A stretch of 50,166 bases of DNA from positions 1 through 50,166 of the forward strand of contig NZ_JADHEC010000027.1 of NCBI RefSeq assembly GCF_015277675.1, given 5' to 3'. This DNA comes from Flavobacterium soyangense. Lineage in GTDB: Bacteria > Bacteroidota > Bacteroidia > Flavobacteriales > Flavobacteriaceae. The notes beneath the pieces are model-generated. The model was not told the origin of the DNA. It did no database searches and was given only the letters and a program-made list of their open reading frames with translations. Positions 8,335 through 15,917 of the stretch are shown here, one piece after another (positions within the stretch are counted from its first letter, which is position 1; each line of letters begins with the position of its first letter). The position numbers and the translations under genes are program-made.

Positions 8335-8638
8335 GCAGACCGCCTTATCGCCGCGATTATATCGGGGAGGAAAGTCCGGACACCACAGAGAAGCATAGCG
8401 GGTAACGCCCGTCGGTTCCGATTTATCAGGATTAGGACAAGTGCAACAGAAAGTATGTACAGGTAATGCTGTAGTGAAACCAGGTAAACTCTATGCGGTG
8501 AAATTTCAAGTATATCGGCATTTAAGGGTTCTCGCCCGTTGTCGAAGGGTAGAAAGATGGAGCACATGAGCAATTGCGTGCCTAGATAAATGATAAGGCT
8601 CCGATTTATCGGGGACAGAATCCGGCTTACAGGTCTGC
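8335..8638 (+). ncRNA. rnpB: RNase P RNA (class A-type)
   Basis: This is the catalytic RNA that removes 5' leaders from tRNA precursors. The 5' GCAGACC (8335-8341) pairs with the 3' GGTCTGC (8632-8638) to form P1. The conserved core GAGGAAAGTCCGGAC and CACAGAG follow, then GGTAACGCCCG, GACAAGTGCAACAGAAAG, GTGAAACC-GGTAAACTC and, near the 3' end, GATAAATGATAAGGCTCC and GACAGAATCCGGCTTAC before P1 closes. A T-run follows directly (8639-8644). A long inverted repeat at 8664-8719 may back up termination. An open frame on the opposite strand (8322-8573) is incidental. Confidence 0.96.
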
Positions 8639-8663
8639 TTTTTTATTAAAAAATTTAATTTTT

Positions 8664-8719
8664 TAGCCACAGATTCACAAATTTTTTAATCACTTTTAAA
8701 ATCTGTGAATCTGTGGCTA
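8664..8719. repeat. Long inverted repeat between rnpB and rsmD
   Basis: Perfect 16-bp arms (8664-8679 TAGCCACAGATTCACA and 8704-8719) enclose a 24-nt AT-rich loop. It sits between convergent rnpB and rsmD and could end transcription from both sides. It shares the TAGCCAC..ATTCA start of its arm with the inverted repeat at 11693-11750. Confidence 0.75.
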
Positions 8720-8747
8720 TTATTTTTTTGAATATGGCTGTCTAAAA

Positions 8748-9344
8748 TTATTCTTCTTCAGAATCCGAAAATAAATCTTCATCATCGATTTCTTCGTCGG
8801 TTGATTTTCCAATTTCGAAGAAACTAAAAATCGAACCACCATAACTTTTCTTGAATGAAAAATGAATCAAATGGTCGAGTTTTGTGTACTTAGAATGTTC
8901 AATAATCATCATTCCGTCTTCTTGAAGTGTATTTTTTTCGAAAACCAGCAACACAATTTTATCGAAGGTTTTCTGGTCTAAAGCATAAGGTGGATCGGCA
9001 AATATGATGTCGTAAGTGGCTTTGTTTCTTTCCAAAAATTGAAAAACATCGCTTTTGGTGGCTGCAATATTAAAGTCATATTCCGCAGCGACCTGTTTGA
9101 TGAATTTTACGCAACCAAAATCAGCATCTACAGAAGTAATGGGCGTGCTGCCACGGGAAGCAAATTCGAAACTAATATTTCCGGTTCCTGCGAATAAATC
9201 TAGTATTTTCAAGCCTTCAAAACTGAAATGGTTGTTCAAAACATTGAATAATGCTTCTTTACTCATATCGGTCGTGGGGCGAACGGGGAGTCCTTTTGGC
9301 GGAAAAATGCGTCTTCCTTTGTATTTACCTGATATGATTCTCAC
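8748..9344 (-). CDS. rsmD: 16S rRNA (guanine(966)-N2)-methyltransferase RsmD
   Basis: This 198-residue SAM-dependent methyltransferase acts on the 30S ribosomal subunit. It starts MRIISGKYKGRRIFPPKGLP with VRPTTDMSKEALFNVL, typical of RsmD. The SAM-binding motif I is LDLFAGTGNISFEF (about residues 48-61). The catalytic motif is DPPY (117-120). The C-terminus has an added acidic Asp/Glu/Ser tail. The gene overlaps the upstream DUF3822 gene by four bases (9341-9344), so the two are translationally coupled. Confidence 0.93.
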   Translation of the reverse strand: MRIISGKYKGRRIFPPKGLPVRPTTDMSKEALFNVLNNHFSFEGLKILDLFAGTGNISFEFASRGSTPITSVDADFGCVKFIKQVAAEYDFNIAATKSDVFQFLERNKATYDIIFADPPYALDQKTFDKIVLLVFEKNTLQEDGMMIIEHSKYTKLDHLIHFSFKKSYGGSIFSFFEIGKSTDEEIDDEDLFSDSEEE

Positions 9345-10159
9345 GATTGGAATAAAATAAAATGTTTCTGATTTTGGGCAGTTGAAAAAGTATTGTTTTT
9401 TTGCAAATCCGAAACATCAAAAAGAGATACATTTCGAATGTATTTGAAAGCCAATTGATAAAAATTGTCTTCCTCGGCAATGGTTCCCAACAGTTCCAAT
9501 TTGAAATTTTCCGGATTCATGTTCAATTGTTCTGCAGTGAAAAGCAAATAGTAAAGAAAATCTTCCGGTGTTTGATAATCGAAAGAATTGAATAAGTGCA
9601 ATTTTTGGTTTTGGAGAACAATAATTTCAAAATGACCGGGATTGAAATTCACAATCATCTTTTTGTCGTCATTATTTTTAGATACATCCAATAGCTTTGT
9701 GACTAATATACTGTTGGCGTGTTTATAATCGAAAGAACCAAATTGGTCAATAAAGAAATTATTGATGTTCACATATGGAATGTAAACCGCATTCATTTGG
9801 TAACTCGATATTTCGTCGAAAGCAAAAAAATCGGTATCGAAAACCTTCGTATTGTATTGTAAATAACTTCCCAGGAAGTTTTCGTCAAAAAGCGGTTCTG
9901 GAACAAATGTAGAAAGATTATTGTTGTGAATTACGACTATTTCATCATAAGAATCCTTTAATTCCGGATTCTCCAAGAAAGCATTGGCGAACAATTCTTC
10001 GATTTTTGTGGCTTTATGAAACCTATCAAAATAAACTTCCTTAACGGAAAGTATCTTGTGATTTAAAGTATCAAAAACACAAAACGAAAGCCCTGTCAAG
10101 GAAACTTGAAGCGAGAGTTTTCTGTATTTTTTATCGGTGATGGTAGTGTTAATCGACAT
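9341..10159 (-). CDS. DUF3822 family protein
   Basis: This 272-residue cytosolic protein begins MSINTTITDKKYRKLSLQVSLTGLSF, which I recognise as the DUF3822 type found in flavobacteria next to rsmD. It probably has an actin/ASKHA-like two-lobe fold, judging from the repeated beta-strand pattern with LVTKLLDVSK and MIVNFNPGHFEIIVLQNQKLHLFNSF. The biochemical role is unknown. It overlaps rsmD by four bases and is transcribed with it. The gene diverges from the helicase at 10261, leaving about 100 bp for two promoters. Confidence 0.8.
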   Translation of the reverse strand: MSINTTITDKKYRKLSLQVSLTGLSFCVFDTLNHKILSVKEVYFDRFHKATKIEELFANAFLENPELKDSYDEIVVIHNNNLSTFVPEPLFDENFLGSYLQYNTKVFDTDFFAFDEISSYQMNAVYIPYVNINNFFIDQFGSFDYKHANSILVTKLLDVSKNNDDKKMIVNFNPGHFEIIVLQNQKLHLFNSFDYQTPEDFLYYLLFTAEQLNMNPENFKLELLGTIAEEDNFYQLAFKYIRNVSLFDVSDLQKNNTFSTAQNQKHFILFQS

Positions 10160-10205
10160 AGTTGCAAACTTACAATTTTTTTTTATTCTAATGCTATTTT
10201 ATGTC

Positions 10206-10233
10206 TTTGCTTCATATTTCATCCTTATATTTG
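10206..10233 (+). promoter_or_regulatory. Promoter of the RecD-like helicase gene
   Basis: TTTG (10206-10209), a 16-nt spacer and TATATTTG (10226-10233) match the Bacteroidetes -33/-7 pattern. The RNA would start at about 10240, which rules out the upstream ATG at 10201 and supports translation from ATG 10261. Confidence 0.65.
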
Positions 10234-10260
10234 AAGTTCATTTATATTAACCAGTCCCGA

Positions 10261-11682
10261 ATGAATTCCTCCTTGTTTTATAGTCTATTACAGAAAAAAT
10301 TTCCATTTACGCCAACGTATAAACAGGATATATTTTTTCAGAAAATTGCTATTTTCTTGACTGAAAATGATAATAACACCATTTTCGTATTAAAAGGTTA
10401 TGCCGGAACGGGAAAAACAACCGTGATTTCGACCATCGTAAATAATTTAATCGACATCAACAAGAAATATGTTTTGCTTGCACCAACAGGTCGCGCAGCC
10501 AAGGTTATTGCTAATTATTCGAATAAGCCCGCTTTCACCATTCACAAGAAAATATACTTTCCAAAGAAATCTTCAGGGGGGGGCGTTTCGTTTACTTTGC
10601 AACAAAACAAACACAAGAACACCATTTTTATCGTAGATGAAGCTTCGATGATTTCGGATACGAACTCGGATTCTAAGTTATACGAAAACGGTTCTTTGCT
10701 CGATGATTTGATTTCGTATGTGTATTCGGGAACCAATTGCAAGATGATTCTTTTGGGAGATACTGCCCAATTGCCGCCGGTAAATTTGGATATTAGTCCC
10801 GCATTGGATATTCAAACTTTGGGATTAAATTATAATAAGGAAGTTGAACACATCGAATTGGACGAAGTAATGCGTCAGGAAGAGAATTCCGGAATCTTGT
10901 ACAATGCAACGGAACTTCGGGAATTGTTGAAGGATTCTTTTATTGACGAGTTTAAATTTGATTTGAAAAAATTTAAAGATATCGTTCGTTTGACGGATGG
11001 TTACGACATTCAGGACGCCATCAATTCGGCTTATAGTAATTACAGTATCGAAGACACGGCTTTTATCGTTCGGTCGAATAAACGAGCCAATCAATACAAT
11101 GAGCAAATCCGCTCAAAAATTCTCGATAAAGAAAACGAATTGTCAACAGGAGATTTTTTGATGGTTGTGAAAAACAATTATTTTTGGTTGAAAGACTCCG
11201 ATGAAGCCGGTTTTATTGCCAATGGCGATATCATCGAGGTTTTGGAAATCTTCAATATCAAGGAATTGTACGGTTTTAATTTTGCCAAAGTGAAAATACG
11301 AATGGTCGATTATCTGAACCAGATTCCGTTTGAAACCGTCCTATTATTAGACACAATAAAAAGCGAATCGCCGTCCTTGACTTATGAAGAATCGAATAGA
11401 TTGTATCAGGAAGTCTTGAAGGATTATGAAGGCGAAACCAAGTTCAAGCAATTCCAAAAAGTGAAAGCTAACGAATATTTCAACGGCCTGCAAGTCAAGT
11501 TTTCGTATGCGATAACCTGCCACAAATCACAGGGAGGACAGTGGAATACTGTTTTTATCGAGCAACCATATTTGCCTGATGGAATAAATCGAGATTACAT
11601 TCGCTGGTTGTACACCGCTATGACGAGAGCAAAAAATAAATTATATTTGATAGGTTTTAAGGATGAGAGTTTTGTGGAATAA
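10261..11682 (+). CDS. RecD/UvrD-like superfamily 1 DNA helicase
   Basis: This 473-residue ATPase has Walker A GYAGTGKTT (residues 46-54), a TGRAAKVI motif (Ia), Walker B FIVDEASM (D126, E127) and a GDTAQLPPV motif III. The C-terminal UvrD-like module has the YAITCHKSQGGQW and LYTAMTRAKNKLYLIGF motifs. These are typical of RecD2-like or viral-type SF1B helicases. No RecB or RecC gene is nearby, so a stand-alone role in repair or recombination is likely. A run of eight G (10576-10583, coding Gly-Gly-Gly) is unusual in this AT-rich sequence. The start at 10261 follows from the promoter at 10206-10233. A 20-residue longer frame from 10201 is less likely. Confidence 0.85.
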   Translation: MNSSLFYSLLQKKFPFTPTYKQDIFFQKIAIFLTENDNNTIFVLKGYAGTGKTTVISTIVNNLIDINKKYVLLAPTGRAAKVIANYSNKPAFTIHKKIYFPKKSSGGGVSFTLQQNKHKNTIFIVDEASMISDTNSDSKLYENGSLLDDLISYVYSGTNCKMILLGDTAQLPPVNLDISPALDIQTLGLNYNKEVEHIELDEVMRQEENSGILYNATELRELLKDSFIDEFKFDLKKFKDIVRLTDGYDIQDAINSAYSNYSIEDTAFIVRSNKRANQYNEQIRSKILDKENELSTGDFLMVVKNNYFWLKDSDEAGFIANGDIIEVLEIFNIKELYGFNFAKVKIRMVDYLNQIPFETVLLLDTIKSESPSLTYEESNRLYQEVLKDYEGETKFKQFQKVKANEYFNGLQVKFSYAITCHKSQGGQWNTVFIEQPYLPDGINRDYIRWLYTAMTRAKNKLYLIGFKDESFVE

Positions 11683-11692
11683 TTTTTTAATA

Positions 11693-11750
11693 GCCACGAA
11701 TTCAAGAATTAAAACTAAAAATAATTACTATTAATTCGTGAATTCGTGGC
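11693..11750. repeat. Long inverted repeat after the helicase gene
   Basis: 18-nt arms GCCACGAATTCAAGAATT (11693-11710) and its complement (11733-11750) match at 17 of 18 positions, with a 22-nt loop. The position just after the stop codon suggests a terminator. The arm start TAGCCAC-rrATTCA is shared with the element at 8664-8719. Confidence 0.7.
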
Positions 11751-11770
11751 AAAAAAATAAACAGTTTTAA

Positions 11771-11988
11771 TTAAACACCCTAAACAATTTACATAAAATT
11801 TCAGGCACTTTTTCGAACGCCAAAAGATGCCTATATTGTTTCTGGGACAAATTACGATTCCTACTCAAGACCATTATTTGCCTTTGATTTATACTTTAGG
11901 ATTAAAAGACAAAACCGAGGAACTGACTTTGTTCAATGACAAATTAGTAGCGGGTTCGTTAAGTATGACTTCGGTGAAGATTATGTAA
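11771..11988 (+). pseudogene. Deleted remnant of a DODA-type extradiol dioxygenase (YgiD-like)
   Basis: Three broken pieces of a 4,5-DOPA dioxygenase-type gene are visible. In one frame the DNA from 11774 reads NTLNNLHKISGTFSNAK, like the N-terminus. A one-base deletion in the following A run shifts to MPILFLGQ (11827 onward), matching the family start MPxLFxGHGSPMN. The text then jumps to ITIPTQDHYLPLIYTLGL and LVAGSLSMTSVKIM-stop, the conserved C-terminus. About 190-200 central codons, including the zinc ligands, are missing, and the first codon is TTA instead of ATG. The remaining 53-codon frame (11827-11988) cannot be an enzyme. Family assignment is from remembered motifs. Confidence 0.72.
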
Positions 11989-12016
11989 TTGGTTTTGTGG
12001 GAAAAGGTTATATTTG
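11989..12016 (+). promoter_or_regulatory. Promoter of the PD-(D/E)XK-like gene
   Basis: TTG (11989-11991), a 17-nt spacer and TATATTTG (12009-12016) are a full match to the Bacteroidetes promoter pattern. It begins right after the stop of the dioxygenase remnant. The RNA start would be near 12022, giving a leader of about 28 nt before ATG 12050. Confidence 0.72.
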
Positions 12017-12049
12017 GGGGATTGAATTAAATTTAAAAGTCAAAAGCAA

Positions 12050-12988
12050 ATGGCAATATTTGAAATTGAAAAAGGAAAAGCAAAACGAGTTCGATTAAGT
12101 GAATTTAAACTTGAAAAAGATCTTCAGCGATTAATTGAAGAAAACATTGGAATTATATTTAATTGCCAATTGATTGCAACTGAATTTTCTACAGGGAATA
12201 TTCATTCTGGTCGTATAGATTCCCTTGCAATTTCAGAAGATTTTAATCCTGTAATTATTGAATACAAAAAAGTAGCTTCATCCGATTTAATTAATCAAAG
12301 TCTATATTATTTACATTGGATTAGAGATCATAAAGGCGATTTTCAGGTTGCAGCAAATAAAGGTTTAGGCAAAAATATTGAAGTAGATTGGTCTGACATT
12401 CGAGTGATTTGTATTGCTCCAGAATATAAGAAGTATGATTTACACGCTGTTCAGGTAATGGGAGCAAATATTGAACTTTGGCAATACAAACTTTATGAAA
12501 ACGGTATATTGAATATTGAAGAAGTTTACAAACGCACCAATACAATTTCAAGAGAAGTTGGAGATTTCAACGAAAAAAATCCTGTAATGGTCGAAGCTGG
12601 GAAAAAGGCTGCTATTACCAGAAAAAATGCAGTTTATACAATTGAAGAACATTTTGATAATCTTGACAAAAGCTTAGTAGATTTATTTAATACTATTCGG
12701 GATTTCATTACTTCATTAGATAGTTCAATAGAAGAATTACCAAAGAAAAATTACATAGCATACAAAACTAGTCAGAACTTTGTTTGTCTCCAAACATACA
12801 AGAAAAAGTTAACACTGTATTTGAAACTCAATCCAGACGAAGTAAAACCTATGCCAGTACAATGTAGGGATGTTAGAAATATTGGGCATTATGGGACTGG
12901 TGAATTTGAATTAACTATTAAAGACGTAATAGATTTTGAAGAGACTAAATATTTAATAAGTGATGCATATAAGAATATTGGAGGGTAA
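12050..12988 (+). CDS. PD-(D/E)XK nuclease-like protein with DUF5655-type C-terminus
   Basis: This 312-residue protein has two parts. The N-terminal half (about 1-165) has LEKDLQRLIEENIGIIF, SGRIDSLAIS and PVIIEYKK. The last two carry D57 and E71-x-K73, the spacing of a PD-(D/E)XK restriction-endonuclease fold as in the NucS/DUF91 group. The C-terminal part (about 190-310) has YTIEEHFDNLDKSLVDLFNTI, YIAYKTSQNFVCL and DVRNIGHYGTGEFELTI, like the DUF5655 predicted-transport or DNA-associated domain. The gene stands alone with its own promoter, next to a decayed gene, so it may be part of a small accessory insertion. Nuclease activity is inferred from the motif only. Confidence 0.72.
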   Translation: MAIFEIEKGKAKRVRLSEFKLEKDLQRLIEENIGIIFNCQLIATEFSTGNIHSGRIDSLAISEDFNPVIIEYKKVASSDLINQSLYYLHWIRDHKGDFQVAANKGLGKNIEVDWSDIRVICIAPEYKKYDLHAVQVMGANIELWQYKLYENGILNIEEVYKRTNTISREVGDFNEKNPVMVEAGKKAAITRKNAVYTIEEHFDNLDKSLVDLFNTIRDFITSLDSSIEELPKKNYIAYKTSQNFVCLQTYKKKLTLYLKLNPDEVKPMPVQCRDVRNIGHYGTGEFELTIKDVIDFEETKYLISDAYKNIGG

Positions 12989-13063
12989 AATTATTACCAA
13001 ATAATAACTAAAAATAATACTTAGCGACTTACTATCTATCCAGTTAAATAAAAAAATAAAGTA

Positions 13064-13789
13064 ATGAAAATAATAGCAGTCATTCCCGCACGTTACGCAT
13101 CAACAAGATTTCCTGCCAAATTAATGCAGGATTTGGGAGGAAAAACCGTGATTTTACGAACCTATGAAGCAGCACAAAAATCTAATCTTTTTGATGACGT
13201 TTTCGTGGTTACCGATTCGGATTTGATTTATAAAGAAATAACTTCCAATGGAGGAAAAGTAATAAAGAGTATCAAAGAGCATGAATCTGGAAGTGACAGA
13301 ATTGCCGAAGCGGTGGAAAATATGGATGTGGATATTGTGGTAAATGTGCAAGGCGACGAACCTTTTATCAACACAGAGGCTTTAGAAAAACTGATTGCAG
13401 TCTATAAAAACGACCCCGATAAGAAAGTTGATTTGGCTTCACTAATGTTTGAAATCACCGATGAAGACGAAATCAGCAATCCCAATAATGTAAAAGTTGT
13501 GGTGGACCAAAACGGCTTTGCCTTGTACTTTTCCCGTTCCGTGATTCCGTATCCAAGGGAGAAAAACTTGGGTGTTCGCTATATGCAACATATCGGGATT
13601 TACGCTTTCCGGAAACAAGCTCTTTTAGATTTTTACAGTTTGCCAATGAAATCCTTGGAAGCATCCGAAAAACTGGAGCAATTACGTTATCTCGAATTTG
13701 GCAAACGCATCAAAATGGTGGAAACTGCTGATAAAAGCATTGGCATTGACACACCGGAAGACTTGGAAAAGGCGAGAAGAATGATTTAA
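13064..13789 (+). CDS. kdsB: 3-deoxy-manno-octulosonate cytidylyltransferase
   Basis: The product (241 residues) activates Kdo as CMP-Kdo for lipopolysaccharide core synthesis in the cytosol. The nucleotidyltransferase motif is [15 protein letters not shown] (residues 7-21). [21 protein letters not shown] and [11 protein letters not shown] with [12 protein letters not shown] are all characteristic of KdsB. The length is normal. Its stop codon (13787-13789) directly abuts the stop of the convergent K+ channel gene with no spacer. Confidence 0.96.
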   Translation: MKIIAVIPARYASTRFPAKLMQDLGGKTVILRTYEAAQKSNLFDDVFVVTDSDLIYKEITSNGGKVIKSIKEHESGSDRIAEAVENMDVDIVVNVQGDEPFINTEALEKLIAVYKNDPDKKVDLASLMFEITDEDEISNPNNVKVVVDQNGFALYFSRSVIPYPREKNLGVRYMQHIGIYAFRKQALLDFYSLPMKSLEASEKLEQLRYLEFGKRIKMVETADKSIGIDTPEDLEKARRMI

Positions 13790-14500
13790 TTAGGAATTGT
13801 TATCAAGATCAAAATAGCCTTTGGCTTTTATTCTGGTAGAGAAAAAATTTAAAAACAAAATAACAAAAAATAAAAACAGAATTGCTTGTGCACTCACCAG
13901 TACTTTTCCAATGGTAGTTATCGGATAATAATCGCCATATCCTATCGATGATGATGTAATTGTGCTGAAATAAACCGCATCAAACCAGTTTTCAAGCGGT
14001 TTGTTTAAATAATTGTCGCAAGAATACAAGACACCAAAAGCAAATACAATTTCTAAATAATTAAGGAAAAGCAAAAGCATAGATCTTTTATAAGAGCGCG
14101 GTTTTGAAAACAAATCCGAAGCGAAAATCAAGGTTGGAATGTATAAAACAGTCTCCAGCAATACATAAACCATTATCCAAATCACAAAAGGATAACTTTG
14201 CCAATGATAAATTAAAATCAATAAAGGGAAGCTGACTTTGAGCAAAACATAGAAATCCAAGGCTAAATCTCTATATTCATATCCTTTTAAAGTAGCTAAA
14301 TATTTAATGTAAACGCCCGGAAAAAACAATTGTGACGAAGAAAGAAACAACCGCACTATTTTTTCTATTCCGTTGTCATCTTGATGATCGTTATTCCAAA
14401 TGGCTTTAATGTTCTGAATGCGTTTTTGAACAGGATTATATTCGGGTTTTGTAATCCTTGAAACATTTCCTAACAAGAGTTTTTTTAGAATTGCTTTCAT
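13790..14500 (-). CDS. Two-pore-helix-type potassium channel family protein
   Basis: This is a 236-residue membrane protein. Three hydrophobic segments (about 81-100, 104-128, 140-160) precede a pore helix and the K+ selectivity filter TSSSIGYGDYYP (filter S185-IGYGD190). A last transmembrane helix follows (about 198-220). This is the Ion_trans_2 layout. The N-terminal 70 residues are cytosolic and charged. There is no RCK or cyclic-nucleotide domain, so gating is not predictable. The gene is convergent with kdsB and its stop codon is immediately adjacent. It diverges from the acyltransferase gene at 14569. Confidence 0.88.
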   Translation of the reverse strand: MKAILKKLLLGNVSRITKPEYNPVQKRIQNIKAIWNNDHQDDNGIEKIVRLFLSSSQLFFPGVYIKYLATLKGYEYRDLALDFYVLLKVSFPLLILIYHWQSYPFVIWIMVYVLLETVLYIPTLIFASDLFSKPRSYKRSMLLLFLNYLEIVFAFGVLYSCDNYLNKPLENWFDAVYFSTITSSSIGYGDYYPITTIGKVLVSAQAILFLFFVILFLNFFSTRIKAKGYFDLDNNS

Positions 14501-14568
14501 AATTTTAGGATTGGAATGCGACCTCTAATTTACGAAATAATTGCTAATTTTACCAAAAAAGGTTCCAA

Positions 14569-15126
14569 ATGAAAAAAAGCATCTACAAATTTATTTTCTT
14601 TAAACAATTGGGTTGGAAGATTGAAGGCACTATTGATGAAAGCATCAAGAAATGTGTGCTGATGGTTTTGCCTCACACGAGTTGGCATGATTTTTTTCTG
14701 GGAATGTTTACCAGGGGAATTACTGGTATTGAAATGAATTTTATTGCCAAAAAAGAATTATTTCGTTTTCCATTCAGCTTTTATTTCAGTTGGATGGGTG
14801 GTGCGCCAATAGACAGAACCGGAAGTTTGAACAAAGTAGATGCTATTGCAAAAATATTTGAAAAACACGATGAGTTTAGACTGGCCATTTCTCCGGAAGG
14901 AACCAGAAAAAAAGTCAATGAACTAAAATCTGGGTTTTATTATATTGCATTAAAAGCAAATGTTCCCATAATTCCTGTGGCATTTGATTTTAGCAAAAAA
15001 ACAGTACGCTTTGGTACACCATTTTATCCTACGTCAAACTACGAAGCCGATTTAAAAATTCTTCTTTACCATTTTGAAGGAGTTATCGGAAAAATCGCGG
15101 AAAATAGTTTTAGCTTAGAAAAATAA
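14569..15126 (+). CDS. 1-acylglycerol-3-phosphate acyltransferase-like protein
   Basis: This 185-residue protein is of the LPLAT/PlsC superfamily. The catalytic H-x4-D motif is HTSWHD (H36, D41). The glycerol-phosphate-binding motif is SPEGTRKK (around 108-115), and FSWMGGAPIDRTG and VPIIPVAFDFSKK match later blocks. It is short and lacks a clear membrane helix, as in the compact DUF/PlsC-like glycerol acyltransferases of Bacteroidetes that may act on ornithine or glycerol lipids. The exact acceptor is unknown. Its stop codon abuts the stop of the convergent XRE regulator gene. Confidence 0.85.
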   Translation: MKKSIYKFIFFKQLGWKIEGTIDESIKKCVLMVLPHTSWHDFFLGMFTRGITGIEMNFIAKKELFRFPFSFYFSWMGGAPIDRTGSLNKVDAIAKIFEKHDEFRLAISPEGTRKKVNELKSGFYYIALKANVPIIPVAFDFSKKTVRFGTPFYPTSNYEADLKILLYHFEGVIGKIAENSFSLEK

Positions 15127-15606
15127 TTATTCTGGTGAATACGTAGAAAAAGTTCCATTTTTATAGAAAATTACGATTCGGTCAATTTCGTTTCCATTTT
15201 TTGGATTGGATGTGATTGACGTATTGGCATTAGTATTTAAGAAATTTTCTTCAGTCCGATTTTTTGAATTTGAAATTTTTTCTGAAAACAAATCGGGTGG
15301 AGTTTCTATTTTAGTTGTTGCAATTGGAATAGTAAAAATTGGAGTAGGGGAAACAATATTGGGTTCACTATTTAATTCCGATTTTGGAAAAGTTCCCTTT
15401 CCATTTAAAATCCAATACAAATCAACATCAGGAAAAACGTCTAAGATTTTAAGAATAAAATCCAGGCTTGGTTTGTTTCTGCCAGAAAGAAGGTGAGACA
15501 AACTAGAACGTTGCACGCCTATTTTATCAGCAAATGAAGAAGCATTTAGACCGTAATAGTCCAGTATAATTTCCAATCTTTTTATAAAATCGTCTGTGTT
15601 TACCAT
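15127..15606 (-). CDS. XRE-family transcription regulator
   Basis: The 159-residue product has an N-terminal Cro/CI-type helix-turn-helix (about residues 5-65: FIKRLEIILDYYGLNASSFA, KIGVQRSSLSHLLSGRNKPS, LYWILNGKGTF). This is followed by a low-complexity Pro/Thr/Asn-rich tail and a short C-terminal strand (DRIVIFYKNGTFSTYSPE). No peptidase domain is present. It is divergent from the M14 carboxypeptidase gene, with an array of TTTACAnnTGTAAA palindromes between them. One palindrome covers its own -7 box, so autorepression is likely. Family call is firm; targets are inferred from position. Confidence 0.88.
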   Translation of the reverse strand: MVNTDDFIKRLEIILDYYGLNASSFADKIGVQRSSLSHLLSGRNKPSLDFILKILDVFPDVDLYWILNGKGTFPKSELNSEPNIVSPTPIFTIPIATTKIETPPDLFSEKISNSKNRTEENFLNTNANTSITSNPKNGNEIDRIVIFYKNGTFSTYSPE

Positions 15607-15636
15607 TGTAAATTATGTTTTATGACACTAGATTTA

Positions 15637-15667
15637 CAAATGTAACTAAATACAATCAAAGTACCAA
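15637..15667 (-). promoter_or_regulatory. Predicted promoter of the XRE gene
   Basis: On the minus strand TTG (15665-15667), a 20-nt spacer and TACATTTG (15637-15644) match the Bacteroidetes pattern. The -7 box is nested inside the palindrome 15633-15645. The RNA start would be near 15630, about 25 nt before the ATG at 15606. Confidence 0.6.
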
Positions 15668-15891
15668 AATTACAGATGTAAATCATTTAAAAATTAATAA
15701 TTATATATAACTAATAAATAAAATAAACAACATTAATTAACTGATAAATAGAAATTTAATTATAAAAAAATATTTTAAATACAAATGTTAACAATACATG
15801 CGAAATAGAGTGCAAGCCAAGTTAAAATACTGTTTACAAATTTAAATAATTCTTGTTTTTTAAAGTTTACAAATGTAAATATAAAGATGTT

Positions 15892-15899
15892 TACTTTTG
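15892..15899 (+). promoter_or_regulatory. -7 element of the M14 peptidase gene
   Basis: TACTTTTG matches TAnnTTTG and lies inside the palindrome 15890-15903. There is no TTG at -33. Instead the perfect palindrome 15866-15879 occupies that region, which may mean that a bound regulator helps or blocks polymerase. The leader to ATG 15918 would be only about 12 nt. Confidence 0.6.
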
Positions 15900-15917
15900 T
15901 AAAACAAAATTATACCC

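Larger units (their letters stand above)
15633..15903. promoter_or_regulatory. Array of TTTACAnnTGTAAA palindromes between divergent genes
   Basis: The 311-bp region between the XRE gene and the M14 gene carries repeated dyads: 15633-15645 (TTTACAAATGTAA), 15670-15681 (TTACAGATGTAA), 15833-15846 (TTTACAAATTTAAA, imperfect), 15866-15879 (TTTACAAATGTAAA, perfect) and 15890-15903 (TTTACTTTTGTAAA). The first covers the -7 box of the XRE promoter and the last covers the -7 box of the M14 promoter. The other sites lie near the respective -33 regions. This arrangement suggests operators for a dimeric regulator, most simply the XRE protein. The rest of the intergenic DNA (15682-15832) is AT-rich without other clear features. 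Confidence 0.65.

Noticed and set aside
8322..8573. Open frame of 83 codons on the minus strand
   Set aside because: It lies wholly antisense to the RNase P RNA, whose conserved core explains the sequence.
12050..15606. A defence island formed by the PD-(D/E)XK-like gene and the XRE regulator
   Set aside because: kdsB, a K+ channel and an acyltransferase lie between them, and no methylase, helicase or toxin gene is present.
15607..15917. CRISPR-like reading of the repeated TTTACAAATG words
   Set aside because: The units are short palindromes with irregular spacing and no spacers; an operator array fits better.
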